From positions 20,501 through 84,500 of the forward strand of contig UQSG01000008.1 of assembly GCA_900543695.1 (NCBI GenBank): DNA of 64,000 nucleotides. The letters run 5' to 3'. Positions 1 through 8,300 of the stretch are shown here, piece by piece. Each line of letters begins with the position of its first letter. The stretch's first letter is position 1. The notes beneath the pieces were generated by a model that ran no database searches, was not told the origin of the DNA, and worked only from the letters and a program-made list of their open reading frames with translations. The translations under genes and the position numbers were made by a program. This DNA is from an uncultured Clostridium sp. (GTDB lineage Bacteria; Bacillota; Clostridia; UBA1212; UBA1255).

Positions 1-911
1 ATCGTATAAATAGAGCGTGAAATCGGCAGCTCCACATCGTAATCCTCGGATAATTTTACCATGGCTTTAGAAGTATCGACGCCCTCCGCGAGCTTTGCGG
101 ATTGGATACCGCGTATAAAATTTTCACCGTAGAGCCTGTTCTGACTGTATTCGGAAAACAGCGTTGCCTGATAATCGCCGAGGTGAGAAAGACCGTATGC
201 AGTAAGCTCATTTCCGCCCATCGCCCGGATCAGCCGGGAAACCTCTCTGGCACCTCTTGCCATCAGAGCGCCCTTCAGTCCGGGACAATCAATTCCGTCG
301 AGCATTCCCGCCGCAATCCCCATGACGTTTTTGGCTGCTGCGCCAATCTCGCAGCCGATCAGATCCTGCCCGTAATAAAAACGGATCAGACTGCTGTTCA
401 GCTCGCCTACAAGGTACTTTGTCAGATTGATTTGATGTGAGGCGATTACCATACAGCTTGGCCTTCCGGCGTAGAAATCCTGCACATGGCCGGGACCTAC
501 CCATACGGCAACGCGCGTATTCATGCCCATTTCTTCATAAAATACCTGGGTAAGACGCTTCCCGGTATCGCATTCAATTCCTTTCATGCATAACAGAAAG
601 GTTTTTTCAGACAAAGCGCCGCGCCGGCAGGCCGCCCTGCTTTCTTTTAATTCTTTTAGGAATCCGCGGAAGCGCTGGGCGGGAATCGAAACGATGATAT
701 AGTCTGAGGAGGTGACGGCATATTCCAGATCGTCTGTCAGTTCAATTGCTTCGGGAAGCACGAGATAATCGTTTTTACGCTCCGTTTTGAATCTGATAAA
801 ATCCGGAGAACCGGGTTTTCCGTATAATTTTACCTTATGCTGCTTGACGGCACTGCAGTACCACGCAATGCAGCTTCCCCAACGCCCCATTCCGACGACG
901 GAAATATTCAA
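1..911 (-). CDS. gpsA: NAD(P)H-dependent glycerol-3-phosphate dehydrogenase, C-terminus cut by window edge
   Basis: Reduces dihydroxyacetone phosphate to sn-glycerol-3-phosphate, the cytoplasmic entry step for phospholipid synthesis. Translating the minus strand gives about 303 residues. The N-terminal Rossmann motif reads VVGMGRWG (GxGxxG). SSDYIIVSIPAQRFR matches the family's VPS-like segment, the pocket segment reads WVGPGHVQDF, and the helical C-terminal domain contains EIGAAAKNVMGIAAGMLDG and the catalytic-lysine region. Family members have about 330-340 residues, so only some 30 are missing beyond position 1. The start is a TTG 7-8 nt after an AGAGGTG ribosome site; no ATG fits. The family is clear, the exact start is inferred. 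Confidence 0.9.
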   Translation of the reverse strand, partial: MNISVVGMGRWGSCIAWYCSAVKQHKVKLYGKPGSPDFIRFKTERKNDYLVLPEAIELTDDLEYAVTSSDYIIVSIPAQRFRGFLKELKESRAACRRGALSEKTFLLCMKGIECDTGKRLTQVFYEEMGMNTRVAVWVGPGHVQDFYAGRPSCMVIASHQINLTKYLVGELNSSLIRFYYGQDLIGCEIGAAAKNVMGIAAGMLDGIDCPGLKGALMARGAREVSRLIRAMGGNELTAYGLSHLGDYQATLFSEYSQNRLYGENFIRGIQSAKLAEGVDTSKAMVKLSEDYDVELPISRSIYT

Positions 912-1064
912 TGGGATACACCTCTGTAAGAATCATTTTGGAGATTATAAAAACATCGAAAATTTCTATAAGCTCATGAAATGGAATATACCATAAACCG
1001 GAGAGAAAAACAAATCATAAATCGCTCCGGATCGCTGTGATTTGTATGGAAATGATATATAAAT

Positions 1065-1394
1065 TTATATACAATACAGAAAAACAGGGACCAAAATCAC
1101 ATTATATACCAGACAGACCGTAATATAAGCGGCGCGGACCGCACGGCGCCGATCGTCCGGGACGAGCTTCCTCAGCGCGGAGGAAATCGGGAGACAGCAT
1201 AAAAACGCAAAAATGGAAAAAATGTGATAGACCGTTTTCAGAGCTTCTCCGCCGCTCAGGGAAACGCCGGCGAAACACGAGAGGAAAGGAATCGTTCCCA
1301 AATTTCGAAAAAGAATGATCAGAACCGGAAGAAGGAGAAACGGCACGGAAAGAAGAATGAATTTCGGCAGAGCCGGTTTCTTGTCAGATCTCAT
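1065..1394 (-). CDS. small integral membrane protein, unknown function
   Basis: A 109-residue protein with at least three hydrophobic stretches (about residues 12-32, 55-72 and 88-109) and a basic loop LRKLVPDDRRRAVRA between the last two. The start ATG lies 5 nt after a clear GGAGGA, which argues that the frame is real. I recognise no family. It lies alone between gpsA and pyk, on the opposite strand to pyk. Confidence 0.65.
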   Translation of the reverse strand: MRSDKKPALPKFILLSVPFLLLPVLIILFRNLGTIPFLSCFAGVSLSGGEALKTVYHIFSIFAFLCCLPISSALRKLVPDDRRRAVRAAYITVCLVYNVILVPVFLYCI

Positions 1395-1475
1395 AAAATC
1401 CTCCGGAATTAAAGAAAATAAAATATAATGCTAACATCCTCATGCTATCATAAAGCGGAGGGGGAGTCAATCGGC

Positions 1476-1505
1476 TTGTAAGCATTGCGGAAAATATAGT
1501 ATAAT
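1476..1505 (+). promoter_or_regulatory. sigma-A-type promoter of pyk
   Basis: The -35 box TTGTAA (1476-1481) and a perfect TATAAT -10 box (1500-1505) are 18 bp apart. They lie 55 bp before the pyk start codon on the same strand. Confidence 0.7.
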
Positions 1506-1560
1506 AAACAGGATATCCATATCAATACTGATATTCTATCTGGTTAAAGGAGACGCTGCT

Positions 1561-2985
1561 ATGAGAAAAACCAAAATCGTTTGCACCATCGGACCTGCAT
1601 GCGACAGCGAGGAGCTGCTGACGGAAATGTGCAGGGCCGGCATGAATGTGGCCAGGCTGAACTTCTCCCATGGCACGCATCAGGAGCATCTTGAACGGAT
1701 TCAGCGCATCAAAACGGTCCGGGAAAAGCTCGGGCTGCCGATCGCTATCATGCTGGATACGAAGGGCCCGGAATACAGAATTAAAACATTTCAAAACGGA
1801 AGCGTCTTGCTGCAGGCCGGAGACCTGTTTTCTTTTACGACGCGGGAGGTAGAGGGAGATGCTACGCGCGTTTCGGTGAGCTATGAGGGGCTGGTCTCAG
1901 AGCTGGAGGTCGGAGACCGTATTTTGCTGAATGACGGACTGATGGAATTTAAGGTCAGGGAGCTGACAGACACGGATATTCTCTGCGAGGTGCTGACGGG
2001 CGGCGAGCTCTCCAACCGAAAGAGCATGAGTTTTCCAGGAAAGGTGCTTCATCAGGCCTACCTGAGCGAACAGGACAAGGCCGATATTCGCTTCGGCATT
2101 GAAAACGACGTGGATTTCATTGCCTGCTCTTTCGTTTCCGTAAAACAGGATCTGCTCGACGTCCGCGAATTTATGCGCGAATGCTGTGGTGAAAATGCGG
2201 CGAGCATCGATATTATTGCGAAAATCGAAAATCGCTCTGGGATCGAGAACATTGAGGAAATTTGCGAGGTCTGCGACGGAATCATGATCGGAAGAGGCGA
2301 CATGGGCGTAGAAATTCCGCTTGAGGAGCTGCCCGCGATTCAGAAGTATCTGATAACAAAGTGCCGCCTTCTCGGAAAACGTGTCATAACGGCGACTGAA
2401 ATGCTGGAATCCATGATTTATAATGCGCGACCGACGCGTGCTGAGACTTCAGACGTTGCCAATGCCGTTTATGACGGAACCTCTGCGGTGATGCTTTCGG
2501 GGGAAACGGCGGCAGGCAAATATCCGGTGCTTACCGTTTCCACCATGGCGAAGATCGCGGAGCATACGGAGAAGGATATCCGCTATGACAAGCGGTTTTT
2601 AATGTATGAATTTAAAATCAGGAATACGCTTGATGCGATTTCTCATGCAACCTGCGGTATGGCGATTGATATTGGCGCAAAAGCAATCGTGGTCTGTACG
2701 CTGTCCGGAATCACTGCGCGCATGGTTTCCCGGTTCCGTTCTCCGGTAGATATCGTCGGGATCACCACAAACAAAAAAACATGGCGCAAGCTGGCGCTTT
2801 CCTGGGGAGTGACGCCCGTTATGTGCCGCGAATTTCAGTCGACGGAGGTATTGTTCTATTCAGCAAAAATGATTGCAAAAGAACGGATGCATCTGGAAAG
2901 CGGAGATAAAATTGTGATTACGGGCGGCGTCACGAATGGCAAGTCGGGCAATACGAATCTGATCAAGGTCGAAACGGCGGATTGA
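1561..2985 (+). CDS. pyk: pyruvate kinase
   Basis: Converts phosphoenolpyruvate and ADP to pyruvate and ATP, the last step of glycolysis, in the cytoplasm. The 474 residues match the standard bacterial length without the extra C-terminal PEP-utiliser domain found in Bacillus. The N-terminal barrel begins KTKIVCTIGPA. NVARLNFSHG carries substrate/nucleotide-contacting residues, MLDTKGPE follows, and the active-site signature IIAKIENRSGIENI has the catalytic lysine. The Mg-binding and phosphate loop is IMIGRGDMGVEIP, then TATEMLESM and SGETAAGKYP. The C-terminal allosteric domain is complete. The start ATG is 8 nt after AAAGGAG. It is a single-gene unit followed by a tRNA gene. Confidence 0.97.
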   Translation: MRKTKIVCTIGPACDSEELLTEMCRAGMNVARLNFSHGTHQEHLERIQRIKTVREKLGLPIAIMLDTKGPEYRIKTFQNGSVLLQAGDLFSFTTREVEGDATRVSVSYEGLVSELEVGDRILLNDGLMEFKVRELTDTDILCEVLTGGELSNRKSMSFPGKVLHQAYLSEQDKADIRFGIENDVDFIACSFVSVKQDLLDVREFMRECCGENAASIDIIAKIENRSGIENIEEICEVCDGIMIGRGDMGVEIPLEELPAIQKYLITKCRLLGKRVITATEMLESMIYNARPTRAETSDVANAVYDGTSAVMLSGETAAGKYPVLTVSTMAKIAEHTEKDIRYDKRFLMYEFKIRNTLDAISHATCGMAIDIGAKAIVVCTLSGITARMVSRFRSPVDIVGITTNKKTWRKLALSWGVTPVMCREFQSTEVLFYSAKMIAKERMHLESGDKIVITGGVTNGKSGNTNLIKVETAD

Positions 2986-3017
2986 GGACGGGGCTTCCGG
3001 CTCCGTAAAAAAATTAG

Positions 3018-3046
3018 TTGACGGATGGCGGCGATAGTGATACAAT
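3018..3046 (+). promoter_or_regulatory. promoter of tRNA-Pro
   Basis: TTGACG (3018-3023) and TACAAT (3041-3046) are separated by 17 bp. The -10 ends 11 bp before the mature tRNA 5' end. Confidence 0.75.
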
Positions 3047-3057
3047 CCTATCGTTTT

Positions 3058-3134
3058 CGGGATGTGGCTCAGTTTGGTAGAGCGCTGCGTTCGGGACGCA
3101 GAGGCCGCAGGTTCAAATCCTGTCATCCCGACCA
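3058..3134 (+). tRNA. tRNA-Pro (anticodon CGG)
   Basis: A complete cloverleaf with an encoded CCA tail. The acceptor arm CGGGATG pairs with CATCCCG, and the D-arm is GCTC...GAGC. The anticodon stem CTGCG/CGCAG encloses the loop TTCGGGA, giving anticodon CGG (reads CCG). The T-arm contains GGTTCAAATCC. Length is 77 nt including CCA. Confidence 0.97.
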
Positions 3135-3153
3135 TAGAAAAGTCTTTCGCTCA

Positions 3154-3182
3154 GGAAAAGCCGAAAGGCTTTTCTGCTTTTT
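3154..3182 (+). terminator. rho-independent terminator after tRNA-Pro
   Basis: A stem of about eight pairs (GAAAAGCC / GGCTTTTC) closed by a GAAA tetraloop and followed within a few bases by TTTTT. Confidence 0.85.
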
Positions 3183-3249
3183 CGCCGCGTAAAGTGTTCA
3201 ACGTCATTCGATTTAGGAATAATGAAGCTGTATTCTGGGGGAGGATACA

Positions 3250-3744
3250 ATGAAAACATTATATTTAATAGGCGGAACAATGGGGGCCGGCAAAACAGCG
3301 GTATGCCAGCGGCTCAAAAAGGATTTGCCGAACAGCGTTTTTCTTGACGGTGATTGGTGCTGGGATGCGAACCCTTTTCATGTAACCGAAGAAACAAAAA
3401 CAATGGTCATAGATAATATCTGCTATCTGCTTAATAATTTTATTCATTGCTCTTCGTATAAAAAGATTCTGTTTGCTTGGGTTATGCATCAGCGGTCTGT
3501 TATTGATTCAATTCTTGCAAGGCTGGATACTGAAAATTGTACAGTCAAATGTATTTCTCTTATCGCCGATGAAAGCAGCCTTCGCGTCAGACTGTCGGAG
3601 GATATATCAAAAGGAATCCGTACGGCTGATGTGATTGAAAGAAGCCTTGCGAGAATTCCAATGTATCAAATTCTCGATACGATAAAAATCGATACAAGCG
3701 GGAAAACCATTTCTCAGATCGCAGACGAAATCAAAGCGCTGTAA
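3250..3744 (+). CDS. P-loop nucleotide kinase-like protein (AAA_33 type)
   Basis: 164 residues with a Walker A motif near the N-terminus (GGTMGAGKT, about residues 8-16) and an Asp in FLDGDWCW that fits the substrate-binding position of small P-loop kinases. LIADESSLRVRLSEDI resembles the lid region of shikimate/gluconate-kinase-like enzymes, where arginines contact phosphate. The substrate cannot be told from the sequence. GGGGAGGA lies just before the ATG. It is isolated between the tRNA and the convergent AraC gene. Confidence 0.75.
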   Translation: MKTLYLIGGTMGAGKTAVCQRLKKDLPNSVFLDGDWCWDANPFHVTEETKTMVIDNICYLLNNFIHCSSYKKILFAWVMHQRSVIDSILARLDTENCTVKCISLIADESSLRVRLSEDISKGIRTADVIERSLARIPMYQILDTIKIDTSGKTISQIADEIKAL

Positions 3745-3746
3745 CA

Positions 3747-3766
3747 GGGAATTCACTTTCCCTTTT
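3747..3766 (+). terminator. weak terminator after the P-loop kinase gene
   Basis: A short stem GGGAA/TTCCC with loop TTCACT is followed directly by TTTT, starting 3 nt after the stop codon. With five pairs it is a weak prediction. Confidence 0.45.
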
Positions 3767-3921
3767 ACCGCACAGCAGCACAGCCTGAATGTCAGGAACG
3801 CGGGCAAAGAAACGGAATACAGCGCAAAACCGGGAACCGTTCCGGCATTCGAGCGTGATGAGCACGGATCGCGGAATTGCGCAAGCCTGACACGGATGCG
3901 ACTGACCGTATCGGAGCCCTT

Positions 3922-4803
3922 TCAGCGCTTCCTCCGGTATTCTTTTGGAAGCATATGAAAACAGTCCTTGAATGCGGCCGAGAATTTGCTCTGACTGTCA
4001 TATCCGACTGCCAGCGCAATTTCTGCAATGCTTCTGTCGGTTTCTGCCAGAAGCCTGGCAGCCTCTTCCATACGATGCTCTTTCATGTGCGCGGCAATGG
4101 AATTGCCGTAAACAGACTTAAAGACTGCCTTCAATGTCGTTGGATTCATCAGATACTGCTTTGATAGCGCTTCGATTGTCACGCGCTGATCGAGGCTCCG
4201 CGCCAGCTGCTCGTGGATTTTATGCACGATTTCCACCTGCTCGGACTGGTATTCCGTCAGGCGCCGTTCCGTAATATGATCCGGCCTGCAAAGGTAAAGC
4301 AGCAGCTCCAGTATTTTTATTTTCTGGTAGGACAGCTGGAGCGCCGGCGGCTGGTTATAAAAAAAACTGAAAATGGTCTCTGTCTCTCTGTTCCCCGCAA
4401 AGGAAGGGAAGGAGGCGCTCCGGCAGAATTTTTCATAGAGGAGCGTCCCGATGACCTCGGCGTCCTCCAGCGGCTCGGGGGGATGACCGGCTAACTCCTG
4501 CAAGTTGATGCGGAGCGTCATGCCGTCGTAAAAGCCGTTTGGCAGCGTCCTGCGGGAATCGGCGTACGCCTGCATCGTATGAAGCGAAAAATCCTTTGGC
4601 CCAAGATATACGCTGCTTCCGTTTTTTCTGATCCAGCCGATGCGTCCGGCCCGGCAGTAATTGATTTCCAGAATTTGTTCCGAATGGCCGTCATCAATCG
4701 GAAAGGATTCCGTTTCAGCCGTAAGTGAATAAAACGATATGTGTATTCCCGGATAGAGCCGAACCGTTTCGGCCCGGTTTCTGCCGTCCGTTTCGTGATT
4801 CAT
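3922..4803 (-). CDS. AraC-family transcriptional regulator
   Basis: A 293-residue regulator. The C-terminal 100 residues hold two helix-turn-helix motifs (VTIEALSKQYLMNPTTLKAVF and RSIAEIALAVGYDSQSKFSAAF) and the closing helix FKDCFHMLPKEYRR, which is diagnostic of AraC/XylS proteins. The N-terminal 190 residues would form the sensor domain; I do not recognise its ligand. The gene starts 24 nt after the arsR stop on the same strand with a GGAG site, so the two are probably co-transcribed and may respond jointly to metals. The direct target is unknown. Confidence 0.88.
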   Translation of the reverse strand: MNHETDGRNRAETVRLYPGIHISFYSLTAETESFPIDDGHSEQILEINYCRAGRIGWIRKNGSSVYLGPKDFSLHTMQAYADSRRTLPNGFYDGMTLRINLQELAGHPPEPLEDAEVIGTLLYEKFCRSASFPSFAGNRETETIFSFFYNQPPALQLSYQKIKILELLLYLCRPDHITERRLTEYQSEQVEIVHKIHEQLARSLDQRVTIEALSKQYLMNPTTLKAVFKSVYGNSIAAHMKEHRMEEAARLLAETDRSIAEIALAVGYDSQSKFSAAFKDCFHMLPKEYRRKR

Positions 4804-4827
4804 TTGCAGGACTCCTAAATTTTTTAT

Positions 4828-5193
4828 TTAATTTGGACAGGCGATTTCCATAACCTGTTCAATCATATTGTGCAGAAGACGGCTTACCTCCGTATCTGCG
4901 GCACGATAATAAACCTCTTTTCCTTCTCTGCGGCTGACGATCAGACCGCTGTCGCGAAGCGGCCGCAGATGATGAGAGACTGCCGGGCTGGACATCTCCA
5001 GCATGGCGGAAAGATTAATGACGCACTCTTCACAGTGACAGAGCAGCCAGAAAATGCGGATTCTTGTCGTATCGCCGAGATGCTTGAATATTTCTGCAAT
5101 CGTTTGAAAATTGCCGACGTTGCTTACGTACTTTTTTATGCCGGAAACCATATTTTCTTCATTGTGGTGGTGCGGCAGCGAAAAACCTGTCAT
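4828..5193 (-). CDS. ArsR/SmtB-family metal-sensing repressor
   Basis: 121 residues with a winged-helix core (LGDTTRIRIFWLL, MSSPAVSHHLRPLRDSGLIVSRREGKEVYYRA). The cysteine pair in CHCEECVINLSAML sits where CadC/ArsR proteins carry their ELCVCDL metal box, and the N-terminus has an HHH cluster. It should release DNA on binding a thiophilic or transition metal. An ATG six bases upstream abuts the GGAGG without spacing, so the second ATG (5193) is preferred. It is divergent from the HMA/P-type ATPase genes, and two matching operators lie on their side. Zn(II), Cd(II) or Pb(II) is the likely signal by context. Confidence 0.9.
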   Translation of the reverse strand: MTGFSLPHHHNEENMVSGIKKYVSNVGNFQTIAEIFKHLGDTTRIRIFWLLCHCEECVINLSAMLEMSSPAVSHHLRPLRDSGLIVSRREGKEVYYRAADTEVSRLLHNMIEQVMEIACPN

Positions 5194-5261
5194 AATCATC
5201 CTCCTTTTTCGCCCAATCGGAAATGCTTTTCTCCCTTTTGGAAGGGAGTGCCGGCTGGCCG

Positions 5262-5290
5262 TTGACTTCTGTATCGGAGTATATTATACT
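5262..5290 (+). promoter_or_regulatory. promoter of the metal-efflux genes
   Basis: TTGACT (5262-5267) and TATACT (5285-5290) with a 17-bp spacer. The ArsR-type operator begins 12 bp downstream, around the transcription start, which fits steric repression. Confidence 0.75.
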
Positions 5291-5302
5291 GCAAACGTAA
5301 TG

Positions 5303-5320
5303 ATTAAACAATTACTTAAT
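5303..5320 (+). promoter_or_regulatory. ArsR-type operator, copy 1
   Basis: An imperfect palindrome (ATTAAACAA / TTACTTAAT) with the AT-rich, hyphen-free form of ArsR/SmtB sites. It lies just downstream of the promoter and is repeated almost exactly at 5642-5659. Confidence 0.7.
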
Positions 5321-5358
5321 TATAAAATAATTGAATAAGCGGAAAGGAGCTTGATTCC

Positions 5359-5577
5359 ATGAAAAAAACTTATAAAATCGAAGTAGACTGTGCAAACTGC
5401 GCAAACCTGATGGAAGCTGCCGCCAATAAAACGGACGGAGTGGAGTGCGCTACGGTAAATTTTATGACGCAGAAAATGATCGTTGCATTTCAGGACGGCA
5501 GAGAACCGGCGGCAGTTATGAAGGAAGTATTGAAGGCCTGCAGGAGGGTAGAGCCGGATTGTGAAATTGAGCTTTGA
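5359..5577 (+). CDS. free-standing heavy-metal-associated (HMA) domain protein
   Basis: A 72-residue ferredoxin-like HMA domain. The metal-binding loop has CxxC as CANC (residues 14-17), followed by LMEAAANKTDGV and the strand ATVNFMTQKMIVAF. The P-type ATPase encoded next has no HMA domain of its own, so this protein probably delivers the metal or acts as a detached regulatory domain. GxTCxxC is replaced by VDCANC, as in many Zn/Cd chaperones. The ribosome site is GGAAAGGAG. It is the first gene behind the ArsR operator. Confidence 0.88.
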   Translation: MKKTYKIEVDCANCANLMEAAANKTDGVECATVNFMTQKMIVAFQDGREPAAVMKEVLKACRRVEPDCEIEL

Positions 5578-5593
5578 AGCGAAGGACGCTTCC

Positions 5594-5632
5594 TGCGCCC
5601 CGGATGTGAGCGGCAGACGGGGCGCATATTTT
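5594..5632 (+). terminator. terminator or attenuator between the HMA and ATPase genes
   Basis: A GC-rich 9-bp stem (TGCGCCCCG / CGGGGCGCA) followed by TATTTT. Its position before a second operator suggests that most transcripts stop after the HMA gene, or that the ATPase has separate control. Confidence 0.6.
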
Positions 5633-5641
5633 CAAATAAAG

Positions 5642-5659
5642 ATTAAACAATTGCTTAAT
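5642..5659 (+). promoter_or_regulatory. ArsR-type operator, copy 2
   Basis: A near-perfect palindrome ATTAAACAATTGCTTAAT. It lies in a 26-bp stretch that differs from copy 1 (5302-5327) at one position. It sits 26 bp before the ATPase start codon. I see no convincing promoter of its own, so it may act on a weak promoter or as a roadblock. Confidence 0.65.
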
Positions 5660-5684
5660 TATAAAAACAGGAGGGATAGGAGAA

Positions 5685-7571
5685 ATGAATCGGAAGCAGA
5701 AAAAAATGCTGATACGAATTCTTGCCGCCGCGGCAATGCTGATTGCACTGCATTTTATCCCGGCAGACGGAATCCTGCGTCTGGCTTTCTATCTTGCGGT
5801 CTATCTGATCATCGGGTACGATATTCTGAAAAAGGCCGGAAAAGGGATTCTGAACAGGCAGGTGTTTGATGAAAATTTCCTGATGGCCATTGCTACTGTC
5901 GGCGCGTTTGCGCTGGCTATTTATGAAAGAAGCGGCGACTATAATGAAGCCATCGCCGTAATGCTGTTTTATCAGATCGGAGAATGGTTCCAGAGCTATG
6001 CCGTCGGAAAAAGCCGGAGGAATATCAGCGCGCTGATGGATATCCGTCCGGACTACGCGAATATAGAACGCGGCGGAGCGCTAGAGCGGGTTGATCCGGA
6101 CGAGGTGGCAATTGGAAGCATTATCGTAGTACAGCCCGGTGAGAGGATCCCGCTAGACGGCGTAATCCTCAGCGGCGCTTCCAGTCTGAATACGAGCGCC
6201 CTGACCGGAGAAAGCCTGCCGCGCGACGTAAAAGAAGGCGACGCCGTAATCAGCGGCTGCATTAATATGACGGGCGTTTTGAAAATCAAAACAACGAAGG
6301 GCTTTGGGGAATCTACCGTCTCGAAAATTTTGGAACTGGTCGAAAACTCCAGCTCCCGCAAGTCCCGATCGGAGAATTTTATTTCCAGATTTGCAAGAAT
6401 TTATACGCCGGCGGTTTGTCTCGGCGCCCTGGCTCTGGCAATTCTGCCGCCTGTAATCCGGATGCTGTTTCTGCAGAGCGGACCGGAATGGGGCGAATGG
6501 ATTTACAGGGCGCTTACATTTCTTGTAATCAGCTGTCCCTGCGCTCTGGTGATTAGTATTCCTCTCAGCTTTTTTGCGGGAATCGGCGGCGCGAGCAAAG
6601 AAGGAATTCTGATTAAGGGCTCTAATTATCTGGAAACGCTTTCCTCCGCGAAATATGTGGTATTTGATAAAACGGGAACGCTGACGCAAGGTATTTTTGA
6701 AGTAAACGCGGTTCATCACAGCAATCTTGATGAGGCAAAGCTTCTGGAATATGCTGCGCTGGCAGAGAGCTCGTCTTCCCATCCGATCAGCAAGAGCCTG
6801 CGGAAGGCTTACGGAGGGCCGATCGACAGAAGCCGCGTAACGGACCTTCAGGAAATCAGCGGCCATGGGATTGTCGCGAAAATAGACGGCGTTTCCGTTG
6901 CCGCCGGCAATGCCAGGCTGATGGAAATGCTGAAGATCCCCTATAAAGAATGCCACAGCGCCGGAACGATCGTCCACATGGCGATCAACGGGGCGTACGC
7001 CGGCCACATTGTGATTTCGGATGTCCTGAAGCCGCATGCAAAAGAAGCCATTGCCGCATTAAAGCATGCCGGCATAGAGAAGGTGGTCATGCTGACCGGA
7101 GATACCCAAAAGGCCGCCGCCCAGGCAGCTTCCGCACTGGAAATCGACGAGGTTTACAGCGAGCTGCTTCCTGCCGGCAAGGTGGAAAAGCTGGAGGAGC
7201 TGCTTGCCGTCAAGCCCAGGAACGCTAAGCTGGCGTTTGTCGGAGACGGGATCAATGACGCCCCCGTGCTGACCAGAGCCGATATCGGGATCGCCATGGG
7301 CGCAATGGGCTCCGACGCCGCAATTGAAGCAGCCGACATTGTGCTGATGGATGACGATCCCATGAAAATTGCAAAAGCGATCAGGATCTCAAGAAAGTGT
7401 ATCCGAATCGTATACCAAAATATCGTATTTGCCCTTGCCGTCAAGTTTGTCTGCCTCGGGCTCGGCGCCGCCGGCATCGCCAATATGTGGCTCGCAATTT
7501 TCGCTGATGTGGGAGTTATGATTCTCGCTATTCTGAATGCGGTCCGCGCGCTCCGCGTGCATCAGCTGTAA
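5685..7571 (+). CDS. cadA: Zn/Cd/Pb-exporting P1B-type ATPase
   Basis: A 628-residue membrane pump that exports soft divalent metals using ATP. It shows the transmembrane metal motif SCPCAL, the phosphorylation motif DKTGTLTQG, the P1B histidine-proline pair SSSSHPIS, the ATP-site motif SGHGIV, and MLTGDT and GDGINDAP. The last helix has FADVGVMILAILNAVRALR, whose D-x-G pattern is typical of the Zn/Cd subgroup rather than Cu pumps. There is no N-terminal HMA domain; the neighbouring 72-residue protein supplies one. AGGAGGGATAGGAGAA precedes the ATG. Regulation by ArsR is inferred from the two operators. Zinc versus cadmium preference cannot be settled by sequence. Confidence 0.95.
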   Translation: MNRKQKKMLIRILAAAAMLIALHFIPADGILRLAFYLAVYLIIGYDILKKAGKGILNRQVFDENFLMAIATVGAFALAIYERSGDYNEAIAVMLFYQIGEWFQSYAVGKSRRNISALMDIRPDYANIERGGALERVDPDEVAIGSIIVVQPGERIPLDGVILSGASSLNTSALTGESLPRDVKEGDAVISGCINMTGVLKIKTTKGFGESTVSKILELVENSSSRKSRSENFISRFARIYTPAVCLGALALAILPPVIRMLFLQSGPEWGEWIYRALTFLVISCPCALVISIPLSFFAGIGGASKEGILIKGSNYLETLSSAKYVVFDKTGTLTQGIFEVNAVHHSNLDEAKLLEYAALAESSSSHPISKSLRKAYGGPIDRSRVTDLQEISGHGIVAKIDGVSVAAGNARLMEMLKIPYKECHSAGTIVHMAINGAYAGHIVISDVLKPHAKEAIAALKHAGIEKVVMLTGDTQKAAAQAASALEIDEVYSELLPAGKVEKLEELLAVKPRNAKLAFVGDGINDAPVLTRADIGIAMGAMGSDAAIEAADIVLMDDDPMKIAKAIRISRKCIRIVYQNIVFALAVKFVCLGLGAAGIANMWLAIFADVGVMILAILNAVRALRVHQL

Positions 7572-7659
7572 AGAGCTCACACGGCAATTGCCTGCTATGC
7601 AAAAACGCTTTTTTATACTATAATATGCAGACAATTCACCGAAGATAGGAGACAAGAGC

Positions 7660-8256
7660 ATGAAGTTGAAAGCAAAAGTCCCTTTAAACTGCTTGTTTCA
7701 GGGCTGCTATAATCCCGAGCTGGAAGCGGAAATCCGAAAATGCAAGGATCAATGCTACCGATATAACCAGCTGAATCCTAACGACCTGGAGGCGCAGAGA
7801 AAAATCCTTTCCGGACTGCTGGGCAGAATGGGGGAAAACGTAATTTTTACGCCGCCGTTTTGGTGCGATTACGGATACAATATTTCGGTCGGTGATTTTT
7901 TCTATTCAAACCATAATTTGATCATCACGGACGGAGCGGAGGTGACGTTCGGAAACAACGTTTTCATTGCGCCGAACTGCTGCTTTACAACCGCCGAGCA
8001 CGCCATCGATCCGCAGCAGCGCCGGGACGGGCTGGAAATTGCCAAACCGATTACGGTCGGGAATAACGTTTGGATCGGCGCGGGCGCAACCGTGCTCGCA
8101 GGCGTAACAATTGGGGACAATTCCGTGATCGGCGCGGGAAGCGTGGTGACGAAATCCATTCCAGGCGGCGTCGTCGCTGTCGGCGTGCCCTGCAAGGTAA
8201 TGAGAAAAATCACGGAGGAAGATAAGCACCGCTATCCCGTTTTCGGGCAGAATTGA
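7660..8256 (+). CDS. maa: maltose/galactoside O-acetyltransferase family protein
   Basis: A 198-residue hexapeptide-repeat acyltransferase that moves acetyl from acetyl-CoA to a sugar hydroxyl. The N-terminal helical region (CKDQCYRYNQLNP) is the Mac domain. The left-handed beta helix has repeats such as VGNNVWIGAGATVLAGVTIGDNSVIGAGSVV, and the catalytic histidine is probably in TTAEHAID. Length and order match Maa/LacA. The ribosome site is TAGGAG. The true acceptor sugar is unknown. Its stop overlaps a possible TTG start of the next gene. Confidence 0.9.
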   Translation: MKLKAKVPLNCLFQGCYNPELEAEIRKCKDQCYRYNQLNPNDLEAQRKILSGLLGRMGENVIFTPPFWCDYGYNISVGDFFYSNHNLIITDGAEVTFGNNVFIAPNCCFTTAEHAIDPQQRRDGLEIAKPITVGNNVWIGAGATVLAGVTIGDNSVIGAGSVVTKSIPGGVVAVGVPCKVMRKITEEDKHRYPVFGQN

Positions 8257-8300
8257 AAATCTGCAGACGCCCGGGCCGGCGGTCCGTTTTTCACTGTTTT

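Noticed and set aside
2860..3135. Minus-strand frame of 91 residues starting MVGMTGFEPAASASRTQ
   Set aside because: It is the reverse of tRNA-Pro and the pyk end. This tRNA-derived pseudo-protein is a well-known false gene call.
6153..7037. 294-residue frame opposite the P-type ATPase
   Set aside because: Antisense to a gene with all catalytic motifs, no ribosome site, and low-complexity basic composition.
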